Source: Labyrinthula sp. Ha (lineage: Eukaryota; Sar; Bigyra; Labyrinthulida; Labyrinthulaceae). Taken from it: a DNA stretch of 64,000 nucleotides. Made by a program: the position numbers and the translations under genes. The notes under the pieces are model-generated. The model saw only the letters and a program-made list of their open reading frames with translations, ran no database searches and had not been told where the DNA came from. Positions 33,862 to 47,400 of this stretch are shown here, piece by piece (within the stretch, counting starts at the first letter, position 1; each line of letters opens with the position of its first letter). The stretch lies in the NCBI GenBank assembly GCA_015227615.1, contig JAALGZ010000004.1:1302001-1366000 (forward strand), read 5' to 3'.

Positions 33862-35426
33862 TAACAAGTGGTATAAAATATGTGGGCAACGCCCAAGCTC
33901 TAAATTGCTTAAGTTTATATTTTTTATTCTTAATCAAACTACAGCTACTTAGTTAGCGTGAGTCATATATTTGATTACCAAAGCATCAACCTAAACAATC
34001 GCGTTCAACAGTACCGTACACCAATTCTAACATTTATTTTTCATTTCTGAGAAATGTTGCTAGTGCCGTTTCGACAAAACTTTGGCAATGTATTTAGTAA
34101 ACGTGGTTATTCTACTGGTCATACAAGAAGACACAAACCTATTGTTTGGTAAATAGAAAGGCACTCAATACTGCTAGTAACCTCTTTGCTAGCCATATAT
34201 TTAATAGTACACTATATATTTTGCTTGAGCTTTTGCTTGTTTTAAATCGGGCTTTAGCTCTCTTGTAGAGTGTTTCTAAAATATATTTAGTTTACTACCA
34301 AGACAGAGGTAGACAGAATGAGAGGTTTTAGTATATTCATTTAATAATAATGTTTATTCAGCTCTACTCCAAAGCTGATGAACTTTGATGCAGGATTGCA
34401 ATGTGAACTGGCTCAGAATAGTTGGAATTGACATTCCTGGAGTAGTTTCATGTACATTTATTGGTCTAAGTAAGCTCCAAATGTTTTGATAGACAATAAA
34501 AGCCACTTTGTTTCTAAAAACAGATATTTCCATGGATTTTATATTGGAAAAGATTCTGTTAACGAATTTTCAAGTCTATTTTCCACACGCAGAAGAAGAT
34601 ATCTCAAATACTAAACATAGTTGGGATCAGATTTTGATTTGTGTATATTCCTTGAATATTTTTTCCCTACTAGTTGATATTGAATATTCCTCAACTGCTT
34701 TGGCTGTTTATTGATTATCCATTAATTGTATAGATATAGTAGAAACAGCTTGATATAACTCAAAGTGTCAAACTTTTTGTTAGTAAATAGAATCAAACTA
34801 AGAATTCTCTAACTATTAATAAATTATATCAAACTGAGGCCTATTCATAGGTTATAGAAAAGGTGACAAGGTTGAAAATAAATGGTTATAAGGAAAGCCA
34901 GGAGCTAAGAAGTTATGGATACACCTCTAATAAAAAGCTAAGATACTTCTATTCTAGTAAAGTTGGTGCTTATTGGTAGAAAGGCTGGCTGAGTTGAATC
35001 GGGAGGATCTAAGGAGACAGCACTATTTTATTCGAATTCTTACTAAACTGGGAATGTATCTAATATATCCTCCACCATTCTATTTCGCTATGATCTCGGA
35101 CTTCGGATGATTCAGGAGTTCAATAGGTAACATATATATATATTGGGTATTTGGGATGGTTAACTGATCATCTGACGTGACATAAAAATATCTCGTTAAA
35201 AAAGGTGTTTTAAATGATTCGTGGAAGTTAATTGAATATATATAATATGTTTTTATCTAATCTTAAATTAAAACTTTATCTAGTATGGTTAAACGAGCTT
35301 ACATTTTTGAGACATTCTCGAGAAAATGATTGAACATCCCACTCTCAACATGCAAAAGAAATCTGGCTGAAACTGTCATTTTCGGAGAAAATATTTTCTG
35401 GAGAAAGAAAGAAGAACTTCGAAGAA
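33862..35426. other. Upstream region of the Zn2Cys6 gene
   Basis: No gene seen. AT-rich stretches including an (AT)n tract near 35132-35144 and ATATATATAATATG near 35236 lie before the transcription-factor gene; the latter, about 190 bp before the ATG, could hold a TATA element. Confidence 0.35.
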
Positions 35427-36953
35427 ATGAGAGACGTTCCTGATGTTTATGAAGAGTTCATCCATGATAACCATTCAGACTCCTCAGTGACAAGTGGAAC
35501 CTTCTCATTTGGTTCATCTGACCTAATTAAGGACGAATTAGAAATCCCCCGCAATACAGCTGATGACCAGAAAAGAAAAACACTAACAACCGCCAAATCT
35601 TCATCAAACTCGACTCAGATTTTGCAACAACCAGTCAAGCTTAGACACTCCTGTGAAAGTTGCATTAAAAGCAAGGTTAAGTGCGATAGTTTAAAGCCAT
35701 CATGTTCAAGATGCTTAAAAAAAGACAAGAGTTGCCAATATTTGCCTGAGAGGAAACGTGGTAAGAAAAGGACGAAGCCTTCCAAGCCAAAATCTATGGA
35801 CATAATTACAGCTCCAAAAAATGACTTAAAGGTTTCCCAGGTTATCTCAACTTCCAATAAGAGTGTTAAAGATAAATTTGCTTGGAAATTGTTGGAACAT
35901 CTTATGTATTTAGGTTTAAAGACGAGCGCAAAAGGTCAGAATATTTGTGGGTCCACTTTTTCAATAGATTTCTTAAGGCAAATGAGGGGCTTTCAACTCC
36001 ATTCTAAATATAATGCAAAGGTTTTTGGAGGTACTTTTTTCGAGAACAACATTACAAACTTGAATAAACTTCTATCAAAGTATGATGTCTTAGAGTGCTT
36101 CCAAAACTGGTCTTCTAGGAATAAAAGTCCTTGTAAGAATAATGACGTCAAACAAAAGGATTTGATAAACTATTTTAAGCATGACAAACAACACCAGTAT
36201 TATACAATTAGCCCCTTGTCGCAAGTTAATGCTGAGCTATATCCCAGGGTCACATTAAAAACTGGACTGTTTGATGCAAAGCATTCCGCTCCTAGAGAAT
36301 TTGAAGTTCATAGCAATAAAGCGTTTCAGGCTATTTTTGGTTTAACAAAAGAAGATATTGATAGAAGTCTACGTGATAGCGTTGTAGGGTTCCTGCCATA
36401 TGGAGGAAGTGTGTTATCTCTTGTGAGCTCTGAGAAAGAAGTTCTGAAGTTTCTTGAACTTCAGTGTCTGAAAGTTAAGCAAATCGTGCTGGGTTGTAAC
36501 AACTTTGTCAAAGAAATGACGGAAAAAAATATGAGACTTTTTAAGGCAAGAGTTTTCGAGGTTCCTTCTATTACTCAGGTAAGTGCTCGAGTACGAGTAA
36601 CTTCAATTTTGGGAGACAGAGAGGAAGCAAATTTTCTTCTTACGTCTATGGTTAGAAAAGTTACGGATGGTTGTTTTATTCACGATGAAATCTGTCTAGA
36701 GTTTAAACCCCTAGACGACTTATCTCACTTATATTCCTATGGTAACAGTTTTTCGAATGAGCAGGAAATAAAAAGACCAAAGTTCAGTCAACCTCCATCG
36801 GACTTCTATATGCCCATGAGCACAAAGTTGTTTCCCCCAGACGACTTCTCCTTTGAGGAAAAACAAGATCTCGACCTCTACAACATATCTAACGATGAAG
36901 CTTTAGATGAAATGTTACAAGATATATCGGATCTAAATGAGTATTTTGAGTAA
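35427..36953 (+). CDS. Zn(II)2Cys6 transcription factor with PAS-like domain
   Basis: Single exon, 508 residues, ATG 35427 to TAA. Cysteines 76, 79, 86, 93, 96 and 103 give CX2CX6CX6CX2CX6C, the Gal4-type binuclear zinc cluster, followed by a basic linker (ERKRGKKRTKPSKPK) suited to DNA contact and nuclear import. About residues 290-400 look PAS-like (VHSNKAFQAIFGLTKEDI at the start of the domain), as in the fungal Ert1/AcuK group. The C-terminus is acidic and aromatic (DDFSFEEKQDLDLYN, DEMLQDISDLNEYFE), like an activation domain. Such factors are abundant in fungi and occur sporadically in algae and other protists, including a lipid regulator in Nannochloropsis. It stands alone in gene-poor DNA 1.5 kb left of the satellite array. 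Target genes cannot be inferred. Confidence 0.85.
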   Translation: MRDVPDVYEEFIHDNHSDSSVTSGTFSFGSSDLIKDELEIPRNTADDQKRKTLTTAKSSSNSTQILQQPVKLRHSCESCIKSKVKCDSLKPSCSRCLKKDKSCQYLPERKRGKKRTKPSKPKSMDIITAPKNDLKVSQVISTSNKSVKDKFAWKLLEHLMYLGLKTSAKGQNICGSTFSIDFLRQMRGFQLHSKYNAKVFGGTFFENNITNLNKLLSKYDVLECFQNWSSRNKSPCKNNDVKQKDLINYFKHDKQHQYYTISPLSQVNAELYPRVTLKTGLFDAKHSAPREFEVHSNKAFQAIFGLTKEDIDRSLRDSVVGFLPYGGSVLSLVSSEKEVLKFLELQCLKVKQIVLGCNNFVKEMTEKNMRLFKARVFEVPSITQVSARVRVTSILGDREEANFLLTSMVRKVTDGCFIHDEICLEFKPLDDLSHLYSYGNSFSNEQEIKRPKFSQPPSDFYMPMSTKLFPPDDFSFEEKQDLDLYNISNDEALDEMLQDISDLNEYFE

Positions 36954-38473
36954 AATAGGTTGTTGTACTGGTTTTGGAAGATTCATCCTAAATATTCATT
37001 GTCTATCTTTTTGTTTATTCGATTATATTTAATTGTAACTACTACTAATAATATTTCTCTGTATTTTAGATTTGACCTATGTTCCTTAGCCAGCCCCAGT
37101 GCTTGTAAACGAAAAACAAGTCTGTGTTAATATCTATATACTAAAGCATTTAGAATTTTATGGTGGTTTGAACATTTAGAATGTAAATGTTTTTCGAATA
37201 CTGAAAGCCCTAAGTGCTTACTGTCTGTGAATATTGAATGGGATATGATTTTGCTTATGAAAAAATAGCGTAATAAAACTTCTTAAAGATTAGTTTGCAA
37301 AACCTAACTCGTACTAGACAGAGCTAAGTTTCTGTGCTACAATAGGGGATCCAGTTTTCCACGCTAAAGTAAAAGAAGAGTTGAGCTCGAGACCACATAG
37401 GAAACCATAGCCAAGATCTAGAAAATAGACTTTTAAAGAAGATTATCAGGTTTAGGCTTATCTTTTTTTTGGGGAATACCCTTGGTCTAACCTCTCTCTT
37501 AATTGTCGTCTATTGCTCAATAGAAGAAGACTGAGATTTTATTTAAGGAAAACATTCTAGTTCCTGAGGTTATATTTTTTGGTTTGAATATTTTAGCTCC
37601 AAGAAGGCATAGATAACTAGTAAATCTATTTATTAAACTCACCTTCTGAAGAGATTATAGTTGACCTCACTGATTCATTCTTGACTAGTTTCCATTTAAT
37701 TTGGTAGTGGTCTTACGTTTATCCCGACAAGTTTATGATAATGCCTAAAAACTTTGAAACCTGATCAGTTTCTCTCTCTATTTATTCCACATAGTGTTAT
37801 GCAAATTTGTGTGTTCTAAGTGTTTGAACTTTGTTTAAGAACTATGTATGTATTGCAAGCTCTCGAATGGTATTCGAAGGCCTAGATTGGACTAACCAAC
37901 TTCTAGCTAAGAATCTTACTAAATTTTTTCACATATTGAACAAGAAACGTATGAGCAAAGCCCATGCTAGAGCTCTGACTAATTTCTCTGTATGCCTCTA
38001 ATTTTCTCTACGTGTTTTTTTTTGTTCTTAAATTAGATACTTACTTCGTTAGCCTTTGTCTAGAAATTTTATAAGGGAGAATCTGGCTAAGAACCTCTAC
38101 GATCCCAATTAGTATTACACACATATGGCGGTAATAGTATGTCGTGTACCAAGGGCAATTCTAGTCAATGCCAATGCCTAGTTAGGGAAATGTTGTTATC
38201 CTTTTATCCCACGTTACGTCTTGGTAATCTGAAATTCTATTCATAAGGGTACCATTTTATACTATTAAATTATGTAAAACCTTTTTGGATGCATTTGATT
38301 TCACTTTGTTGATGCTTAGATATTCCCTAACTATTTCATTTCAGTTTTGTTTTTTTATTGGTCTCATTGTAGTACATATTAATAGTTTCAAATAGTACTT
38401 TCTTTTGCCAAAATTTTACTGTTAAAGAATCAAGTAAGATACCGGATAATGTTGAGTTGTTATTACCAAATTT
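36954..38473. other. Gene-free spacer before the satellite array
   Basis: About 1.5 kb of T-rich plus-strand sequence with no coding or RNA feature recognised. The first recognisable satellite unit begins abruptly near 38474. Confidence 0.5.
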
Positions 38474-41400
38474 GCACAAAAATTGTTTCATTTAGGTATT
38501 TTTCATAAAAGACTATGCTTGGTTGAAGTTTAATGTTTTTAATTCCTTTTGATACTTCTACACGTGTCGTTTCTGCATAAAAGTGATTCTTTTCGGAAAA
38601 CAATGACATTTGTGCAAAATCAGGCGACAAAACGGGTTCCACTGCCAATTTTTTACAAAACGTTTCTAAAATACATAAAATGGGTATAATAAGATCTGAA
38701 TTGTAATCAAAAACTATTTTCAAAGGTTTTTAATACTCAGTGTAATATTTATTACTCGAATTCACCGACCTCAACTTTCCGGTAAGAAACTGGGCCAGAT
38801 TTGGTCCTTATCGCTAATTCTTCACAAAATTGTTTCATTTATGTATTTTTCATAAATGACTATGATTGGTTGAAGTTTAATGTTTTTAATTCCTTTTGAT
38901 ACTTTTACACGTGTCGTTTCTGCATAAAAGTGATTCTTTTCAGAAAACAATGACATTTGTGCAAAATCAGGTGACAAAACGGGTTCCACTGCCAATTTTT
39001 TACAAAACGTTTCTAAAATACATAAAATGGGTATAATAAGATCTGAATTGTAATCAAAAACTATTTTCAAAGGTTTTTAATACTCAGTGTAATATTTATT
39101 ACTCGAATTCACCGACCTCAACTTTCCGGTAAGAAACTGGACCAGATTTGGTCCTTATCGCTAATTCTTCACAAAAATTGTTTCATTTAGGTATTTTTCA
39201 TAAATGACTATGATTGGTTAAAGTTTAATGTTTTTAATTTCTTTTGATACTTTTACACGTGTCGTTTCTGCATAAAAGTGATTCTTTTCGGAAAACAATG
39301 ACATTTGTGCAAAATCAGGCGACAAAACGGGTTCCACTGCCAATTTTTTACAAAACGTTTCTAAAATACATAAAATGGGTATAATAAGATCTGAATTGTA
39401 ATCAAAAACTATTTTCAAAGGTTTTTAATGCTCCGTGTAATATTTATTACTCGAATTCACCGACCTCAACTTTCCGGTAAGAAACTGGACCAGATTTGGT
39501 CCTTATCGCTAATTCTTCACAAAAATTGTTTCATTTATGTATTTTTCATAAATGACTATGATTGGTTGAAGTTTAATGTTTTTAATTCCTTTTGATACTT
39601 TTACACGTGTCGTTTCTGCATAAAAGTGATTCTTTTCAGAAAACAATGACATTTGTGCAAAATCAGGCGACAAAACGGGTTCCACTGCCAATTTTTTACA
39701 AAACGTTTCTAAAATACATAAAATGGGTATAATAAGATCTGAATTGTAATCAAAAACTATTTTCAAAGGTTTTTAATGCTCAGTGTAATATTTATTACTC
39801 GAATTCACCGACCTCAACTTTCCGGTAAGAAACTGGACCAGATTTGGTCCTTATCGCTAATTCTTCACAAAAATTGTTTCATTTATGTATTTTTCATAAA
39901 TGACTATGATTGGTTGAAGTTTAGTGTTTTTAATTCCTTTTGATACTTTTACACGTGTCGTTTCTGCATAAAAGTGATTCTTTTCAGAAAACAATGACAT
40001 TTGTGCAAAATCAGGTGACAAAACGGGTTCCACTGCCAATTTTTTGACAAATCGTTTCTAAAATACATAAAATGGGTATAATAAGATCTGAATTGTAATC
40101 AAAAACTATTTTCAAAGGTTTTTAATACTCAGTGTAATATTTATTACTCGAATTCACCGACCTCAACTTTCCGGTAAGAAACTGGACCAGATTTGGTCCT
40201 TATCGCTAATTCTTCACAAAAATTGTTTCATTTAGGTATTTTTCATAAAAGACTATGCTTGGTTGAAGTTTAATGTTTTTAATTCCTTTTGATACTTCTA
40301 CACGTGTCGTTTCTGCATAAAAGTGATTCTTTTCGGAAAACAATGACATTTGTGCAAAATCAGGTGACAAAACGGGTTCCACTGCCAATTTTTTACAAAT
40401 CGTTTCTAAAATACATAAAATGGGTATAATAAGATCTGAATTGTAATCAAAAACTATTTTCAAAGGTTTTTAATGCTCAGTGTAATATTTATTACTCGAA
40501 TTCACCGACCTCAACTTTCCGATAAGAAACTGGGCCAGATTTGGTCCTTATCGCTAATTCTTCACAAAATTGTTTCATTTATGTATTTTTCATAAATGAC
40601 TATGATTGGTTGAAGTTTAATGTTTTTAATTCCTTTTGATACTTTTACACGTGTCGTTTCTGCATAAAAGTGATTCTTTTCAGAAAACAATGACATTTGT
40701 GCAAAATCAGGCGACAAAACGGGTTCCACTGCCAATTTTTTACAAAACGTTTCTAAAATACATAAAATGGGTATAATAAGATCTGAATTGTAATCAAAAA
40801 CTATTTTCAAAGGTTTTTAATGCTCCGTGTAATATTTATTACTCGAATTCACCGACCTCAACTTTCCGGTAAGAAACTGGACCAGATTTGGTCCTTATCG
40901 CTAATTCTTCACAAAAATTGTTTCATTTATGTATTTTTCATAAATGACTATGATTGGTTGAAGTTTAATATTTTTAATTTCTTTTGATACTTCTAGACGT
41001 GCCGTTTCTGCATAAAAGTGATTCTTTTCAGAAAACAATGACATTTGTGCAAAATCAGGCGACAAAACGGGTTCCACTGCCAATTTTTTACAAAACGTTT
41101 CTAAAATACATAAAATGGGTATAATAAGATCTGAATTGTAATCAAAAACTATTTTCAAAGGTTTTTAATGCTCCGTGTAATATTTATTACTCGAATTCAC
41201 CGACCTCAACTTTCCGGTAAGAAACTGGACCAGATTTGGTCCTTATCGCTAATTCTTCACAAAAATTGTTTCATTTATGTATTTTTCATAAATGACTATG
41301 ATTGGTTGAAGTTTAATGTTTTTAATTTCTTTTGATACTTTTACACGTGTCGTTTCTGCATAAAAGTGATTCTTTTCAGAAAACAATGACATTTGTGCAA

Positions 41401-44400
41401 AATCAGGCGACAAAACGGGTTCCACTGCCAATTTTTTACAAAACGTTTCTAAAATACATAAAATGGGTATAATAAGATCTATGATTGGTTGAAGTTTAAT
41501 GTTTTTAATTTCTTTTGATACTTCTAGACGTGCCGTTTCTGCATAAAAGTGATTCTTTTCAGAAAACAATGACATTTGTGCAAAATCAGGTGACAAAACG
41601 GGTTCCACTGCCAATTTCTTACAAATCGTTTCTAGAATACATAAAATGGGTATAATAAGGTCCAAATGTAATCAAAAACTATTTTCAAAGGTTTTTAATG
41701 CTCAGTGTAATATTTATTACTCGAATTCACCGACCTCAACTTTCCGGTAAAAAACTGGGCCAGATTTGGTCCTTATCGCTAATTCTTCACAAAATTGTTT
41801 CATTTATATATTTTTCATAAATGACTATGATTGGTTGAAGTTTAGTGTTTTTAATTTCTTTTGATACTTCTAGACGTGCCGTTTCTGCATAAAAGTGATT
41901 CTTTTCGGAAAACAATGACATTTGTGCAAAATCAGGCGACAAAATGGGTTCCACTGCCAATTTTTTACAAAACGTTTCTAAAATACATAAAATGGGTATA
42001 ATAAGATCTGAATTGTAATCAAAAACTATTTTCAAAGGTTTTTAATGCTCCGTGTAATATTTATTACTCGAATTCACCGACCTCAACTTTCCGGTAAAAA
42101 ACTGGGCCAGATTTGGTCCTTATCGCTAATTCTTCACAAAATTGTTTCATTTATATATTTTTCATAAATGACTATGATTGGTTGAAGTTTAGTGTTTTTA
42201 ATTTCTTTTGATACTTCTAGACGTGCCGTTTCTGCATAAAAGTGATTCTTTTCGGAAAACAATGATATTTGTGCAAAATCAGGCGACAAAATGGGTTCCA
42301 CTGCCAATTTTTTACAAAACGTTTCTAAAATACATAAAATGGGTATAATAAGATCTGAATTGTAATCAAAAACTATTTTCAAAGGTTTTTAATGCTCCGT
42401 GTAATATTTATTACTCGAATTCACCGACCTCAACTTTCCGATAAGAAACTGGGCCAGATTTGGTCCTTATCGCTAATTCTTCACAAAATTGTTTCATTTA
42501 TGTATTTTTCATAAATGACTATGATTGGTTGAAGTTTAATGTTTTTAATTTCTTTTGATACTTCTACACGTGCCGTTTCTGCATAAAAGTGATTCTTTTC
42601 AGAAAACAATGACATTTGTGCAAAATCAGGTGACAAAACGGGTTCCACTGCCAATTTCTTACAAATCGTTTCTAGAATACATAAAATGGGTATAATAAGG
42701 TCCAAATGTAATCAAAAACTATTTTCAAAGGTTTTTAATGCTCAGTGTAATATTTATTACTCGAATTCACCGACCTCAACTTTCCGATAAGAAACTGGGC
42801 CAGATTTGGTCCTTATCGCTAATTCTTCACAAAATTGTTTCATTTATGTATTTTTCATAAATGACTATGATTGGTTGAAGTTTAATGTTTTTAATTTCTT
42901 TTGATACTTCTACACGTGCCGTTTCTGCATAAAAGTGATTCTTTTCAGAAAACAATGACATTTGTGCAAAATCAGGTGACAAAACGGGTTCCACTGCCAA
43001 TTTCTTACAAATCGTTTCTAGAATACATAAAATGGGTATAATAAGGTCCAAATGTAATCAAAAACTATTTTCAAAGGTTTTTAATGCTCAGTGTAATATT
43101 TATTACTCGATTTCACCGACCTCAACTTTCCGGTAAGAAACTGGACCAGATTTGGTCCTTATCGCTAATTCTTCACAAAAATTGTTTCATTTATGTATTT
43201 TTCATAAATGACTATGATTGGTTGAAGTTTAATGTTTTTAATTCCTTTTGATACTTTTACACGTGTCGTTTCTGCATAAAAGTGATTCTTTTCAGAAAAC
43301 AATGACATTTGTGCAAAATCAGGTGACAAAACGGGTTCCACTGCCAATTTCTTACAAATCGTTTCTAGAATACATAAAATGGGTATAATAAGGTCTGAAT
43401 TGTAATCAAAAACTATTTTCAAAGGTTTTTAATGCTCAGTGTAATATTTATTACTCGAATTCACCGACCTCAACTTTCCGATAAGAAACTGGGCCAGATT
43501 TGGTCCTTATCGCTAATTCTTCACAAAATTGTTTCATTTATGTATTTTTCATAAATGACTATGATTGGTTGAAGTTTAATGTTTTTAATTTCTTTTGATA
43601 CTTCTACACGTGCCGTTTCTGCATAAAAGTGATTCTTTTCAGAAAACAATGACATTTGTGCAAAATCAGGTGACAAAACGGGTTCCACTGCCAATTTCTT
43701 ACAAATCGTTTCTAGAATACATAAAATGGGTATAATAAGGTCCAAATGTAATCAAAAACTATTTTCAAAGGTTTTTAATGCTCAGTGTAATATTTATTAC
43801 TCGAATTCACCGACCTCAACTTTCCGATAAGAAACTGGGCCAGATTTGGTCCTTATCGCTAATTCTTCACAAAATTGTTTCATTTATGTATTTTTCATAA
43901 ATGACTATGATTGGTTGAAGTTTAATGTTTTTAATTCCTTTTGATACTTCTAGACGTGCCGTTTCTGCATAAAAGTGATTCTTTTCGGAAAACAATGACA
44001 TTTGTGCAAAATCAGGCGACAAAATGGGTTCCACTGCCAATTTTTTACAAAACGTTTCTAAAATACATAAAATGGGTATAATAAGGTCCAAATGTAATCA
44101 AAAACTATTTTCAAAGGTTTTTAATGCTCAGTGTAATATTTATTACTCGAATTCACCGACCTCAACTTTCCGGTAAAAAACTGGGCCAGATTTGGTCCTT
44201 ATCGCTAATTCTTCACAAAATTGTTTCATTTATGTATTTTTCATAAATGACTATGATTGGTTGAAGTTTAATGTTTTTAATTCCTTTTGATACTTTTACA
44301 CGTGTCGTTTCTGCATAAAAGTGATTCTTTTCAGAAAACAATGACATTTGTGCAAAATCAGGCGACAAAATGGGTTCCACTGCCAATTTTTTACAAAACG

Positions 44401-47400
44401 TTTCTAAAATACATAAAATGGGTATAATAAGGTCCAAATGTAATCAAAAACTATTTTCAAAGGTTTTTAATGCTCAGTGTAATATTTATTACTCGAATTC
44501 ACCGACCTCAACTTTCCGGTAAAAAACTGGGCCAGATTTGGTCCTTATCGCTAATTCTTCACAAAATTGTTTCATTTATGTATTTTTCATAAATGACTAT
44601 GATTGGTTGAAGTTTAGTGTTTTTAATTTCTTTTGATACTTCTAGACGTGCCGTTTCTGCATAAAAGTGATTCTTTTCGGAAAACAATGACATTTGTGCA
44701 AAATCAGGCGACAAAATGGGTTCCACTGCCAATTTTTTACAAAACGTTTCTAAAATACATAAAATGGGTATAATAAGATCTGAATTGTAATCAAAAACTA
44801 TTTTCAAAGGTTTTTAATGCTCCGTGTAATATTTATTACTCGAATTCACCGACCTCAACTTTCCGATAAGAAACTGGGCCAGATTTGGTCCTTATCGCTA
44901 ATTCTTCACAAAATTGTTTCATTTATGTATTTTTCATAAATGACTATGATTGGTTGAAGTTTAGTGTTTTTAATTCCTTTTGATACTTTTACACGTGTCG
45001 TTTCTGCATAAAAGTGATTCTTTTCAGAAAACAATGACATTTGTGCAAAATCAGGCGACAAAACGGGTTCCACTGCCAATTTTTTACAAAACGTTTCTAA
45101 AATACATAAAATGGGTATAATAAGATCTGAATTGTAATCAAAAACTATTTTCAAAGGTTTTTAATGCTCAGTGTAATATTTATTACTCGAATTCACCGAC
45201 CTCAACTTTCCGATAAGAAACTGGGCCAGATTTGGTCCTTATCGCTAATTCTTCACAAAATTGTTTCATTTATGTATTTTTCATAAATGACTATGATTGG
45301 TTGAAGTTTAATGTTTTTAATTTCTTTTGATACTTCTACACGTGCCGTTTCTGCATAAAAGTGATTCTTTTCAGAAAACAATGACATTTGTGCAAAATCA
45401 GGTGACAAAACGGGTTCCACTGCCAATTTCTTACAAATCGTTTCTAGAATACATAAAATGGGTATAATAAGGTCCAAATGTAATCAAAAACTATTTTCAA
45501 AGGTTTTTAATGCTCAGTGTAATATTTATTACTCGAATTCACCGACCTCAACTTTCCGATAAGAAACTGGGCCAGATTTGGTCCTTATCGCTAATTCTTC
45601 ACAAAATTGTTTCATTTATGTATTTTTCATAAATGACTATGATTGGTTGAAGTTTAATGTTTTTAATTTCTTTTGATACTTCTAGACGTGCCGTTTCTGC
45701 ATAAAAGTGATTCTTTTCAGAAAACAATGACATTTGTGCAAAATCAGGCGACAAAACGGGTTCCACTGCCAATTTTTTACAAAACGTTTCTAAAATACAT
45801 AAAATGGGTATAATAAGATCTGAATTGTAATCAAAAACTATTTTCAAAGGTTTTTAATGCTCAGTGTAATATTTATTACTCGAATTCACCGACCTCAACT
45901 TTCCGGTAAGAAACTGGACCAGACTTGGTCCTTATCGCTAATTCTTCACAAAATTGTTTCATTTATGTATTTTTCATAAATGACTATGATTGGTTGAAGT
46001 TTAATGTTTTTAATTTCTTTTGATACTTCTAGACGTGCCGTTTCTGCATAAAAGTGATTCTTTTCAGAAAACAATGACATTTGTGCAAAATCAGGTGACA
46101 AAACGGGTTCCACTGCCAATTTCTTACAAATCGTTTCTAAAATACATAAAATGGGTATAATAAGATCTGAATTGTAATCAAAAACTATTTTCAAAGGTTT
46201 TTAATGCTCCGTGTAATATTTATTACTCGAATTCACCGACCTCAACTTTCCGGTAAGAAACTGGACCAGATTTGGTCCTTATCGCTAATTCTTCACAAAA
46301 ATTGTTTCATTTATGTATTTTTCATAAATGACTATGATTGGTTGAAGTTTAATGTTTTTAATTCCTTTTGATACTTTTACACGTGTCGTTTCTGCATAAA
46401 AGTGATTCTTTTCAGAAAACAATGACATTTGTGCAAAATCAGGTGACAAAACGGGTTCCACTGCCAATTTTTTGACAAATCGTTTCTAAAATACATAAAA
46501 TGGGTATAATAAGATCTGAATTGTAATCAAAAACTATTTTCAAAGGTTTTTAATGCTCCGTGTAATATTTATTACTCGAATTCACCGACCTCAACTTTCC
46601 GATAAGAAACTGGGCCAGATTTGGTCCTTATCGCTAATTCTTCACAAAAATTGTTTCATTTATGTATTTTTCATAAATGACTATGATTGGTTGAAGTTTA
46701 ATGTTTTTAATTCCTTTTGATACTTTTACACGTGTCGTTTCTGCATAAAAGTGATTCTTTTCAGAAAACAATGACATTTGTGCAAAATCAGGCGACAAAA
46801 CGGGTTCCACTGCCAATTTTTTACAAAACGTTTCTAAAATACATAAAATGGGTATAATAAGGTCCGAATGTAATCAAAAACTATTTTCAAAGGTTTTTAA
46901 TGCTCAGTGTAATATTTATTACTCGAATTCACCGACCTCAACTTTCCGGTAAAAAACTGGGCCAGATTTGGTCCTTATCGCTAATTCTTCACAAAAATTG
47001 TTTCATTTATGTATTTTTCATAAATGACTATGATTGGTTGAAGTTTAATGTTTTTAATTCCTTTTGATACTTTTACACGTGTCGTTTCTGCATAAAAGTG
47101 ATTCTTTTCAGAAAACAATGACATTTGTGCAAAATCAGGTGACAAAACGGGTTCCACTGCCAATTTTTTGAGAAATCGTTTCTAAAATACATAAAATGGG
47201 TATAATAAGATCTGAATTGTAATCAAAAACTATTTTCAAAGGTTTTTAATGCTCCGTGTAATATTTATTACTCGAATTCACCGACCTCAACTTTCCGGTA
47301 AGAAACTGGACCAGATTTGGTCCTTATCGCTAATTCTTCACAAAAATTGTTTCATTTATGTATTTTTCATAAATGACTATGATTGGTTGAAGTTTAATGT

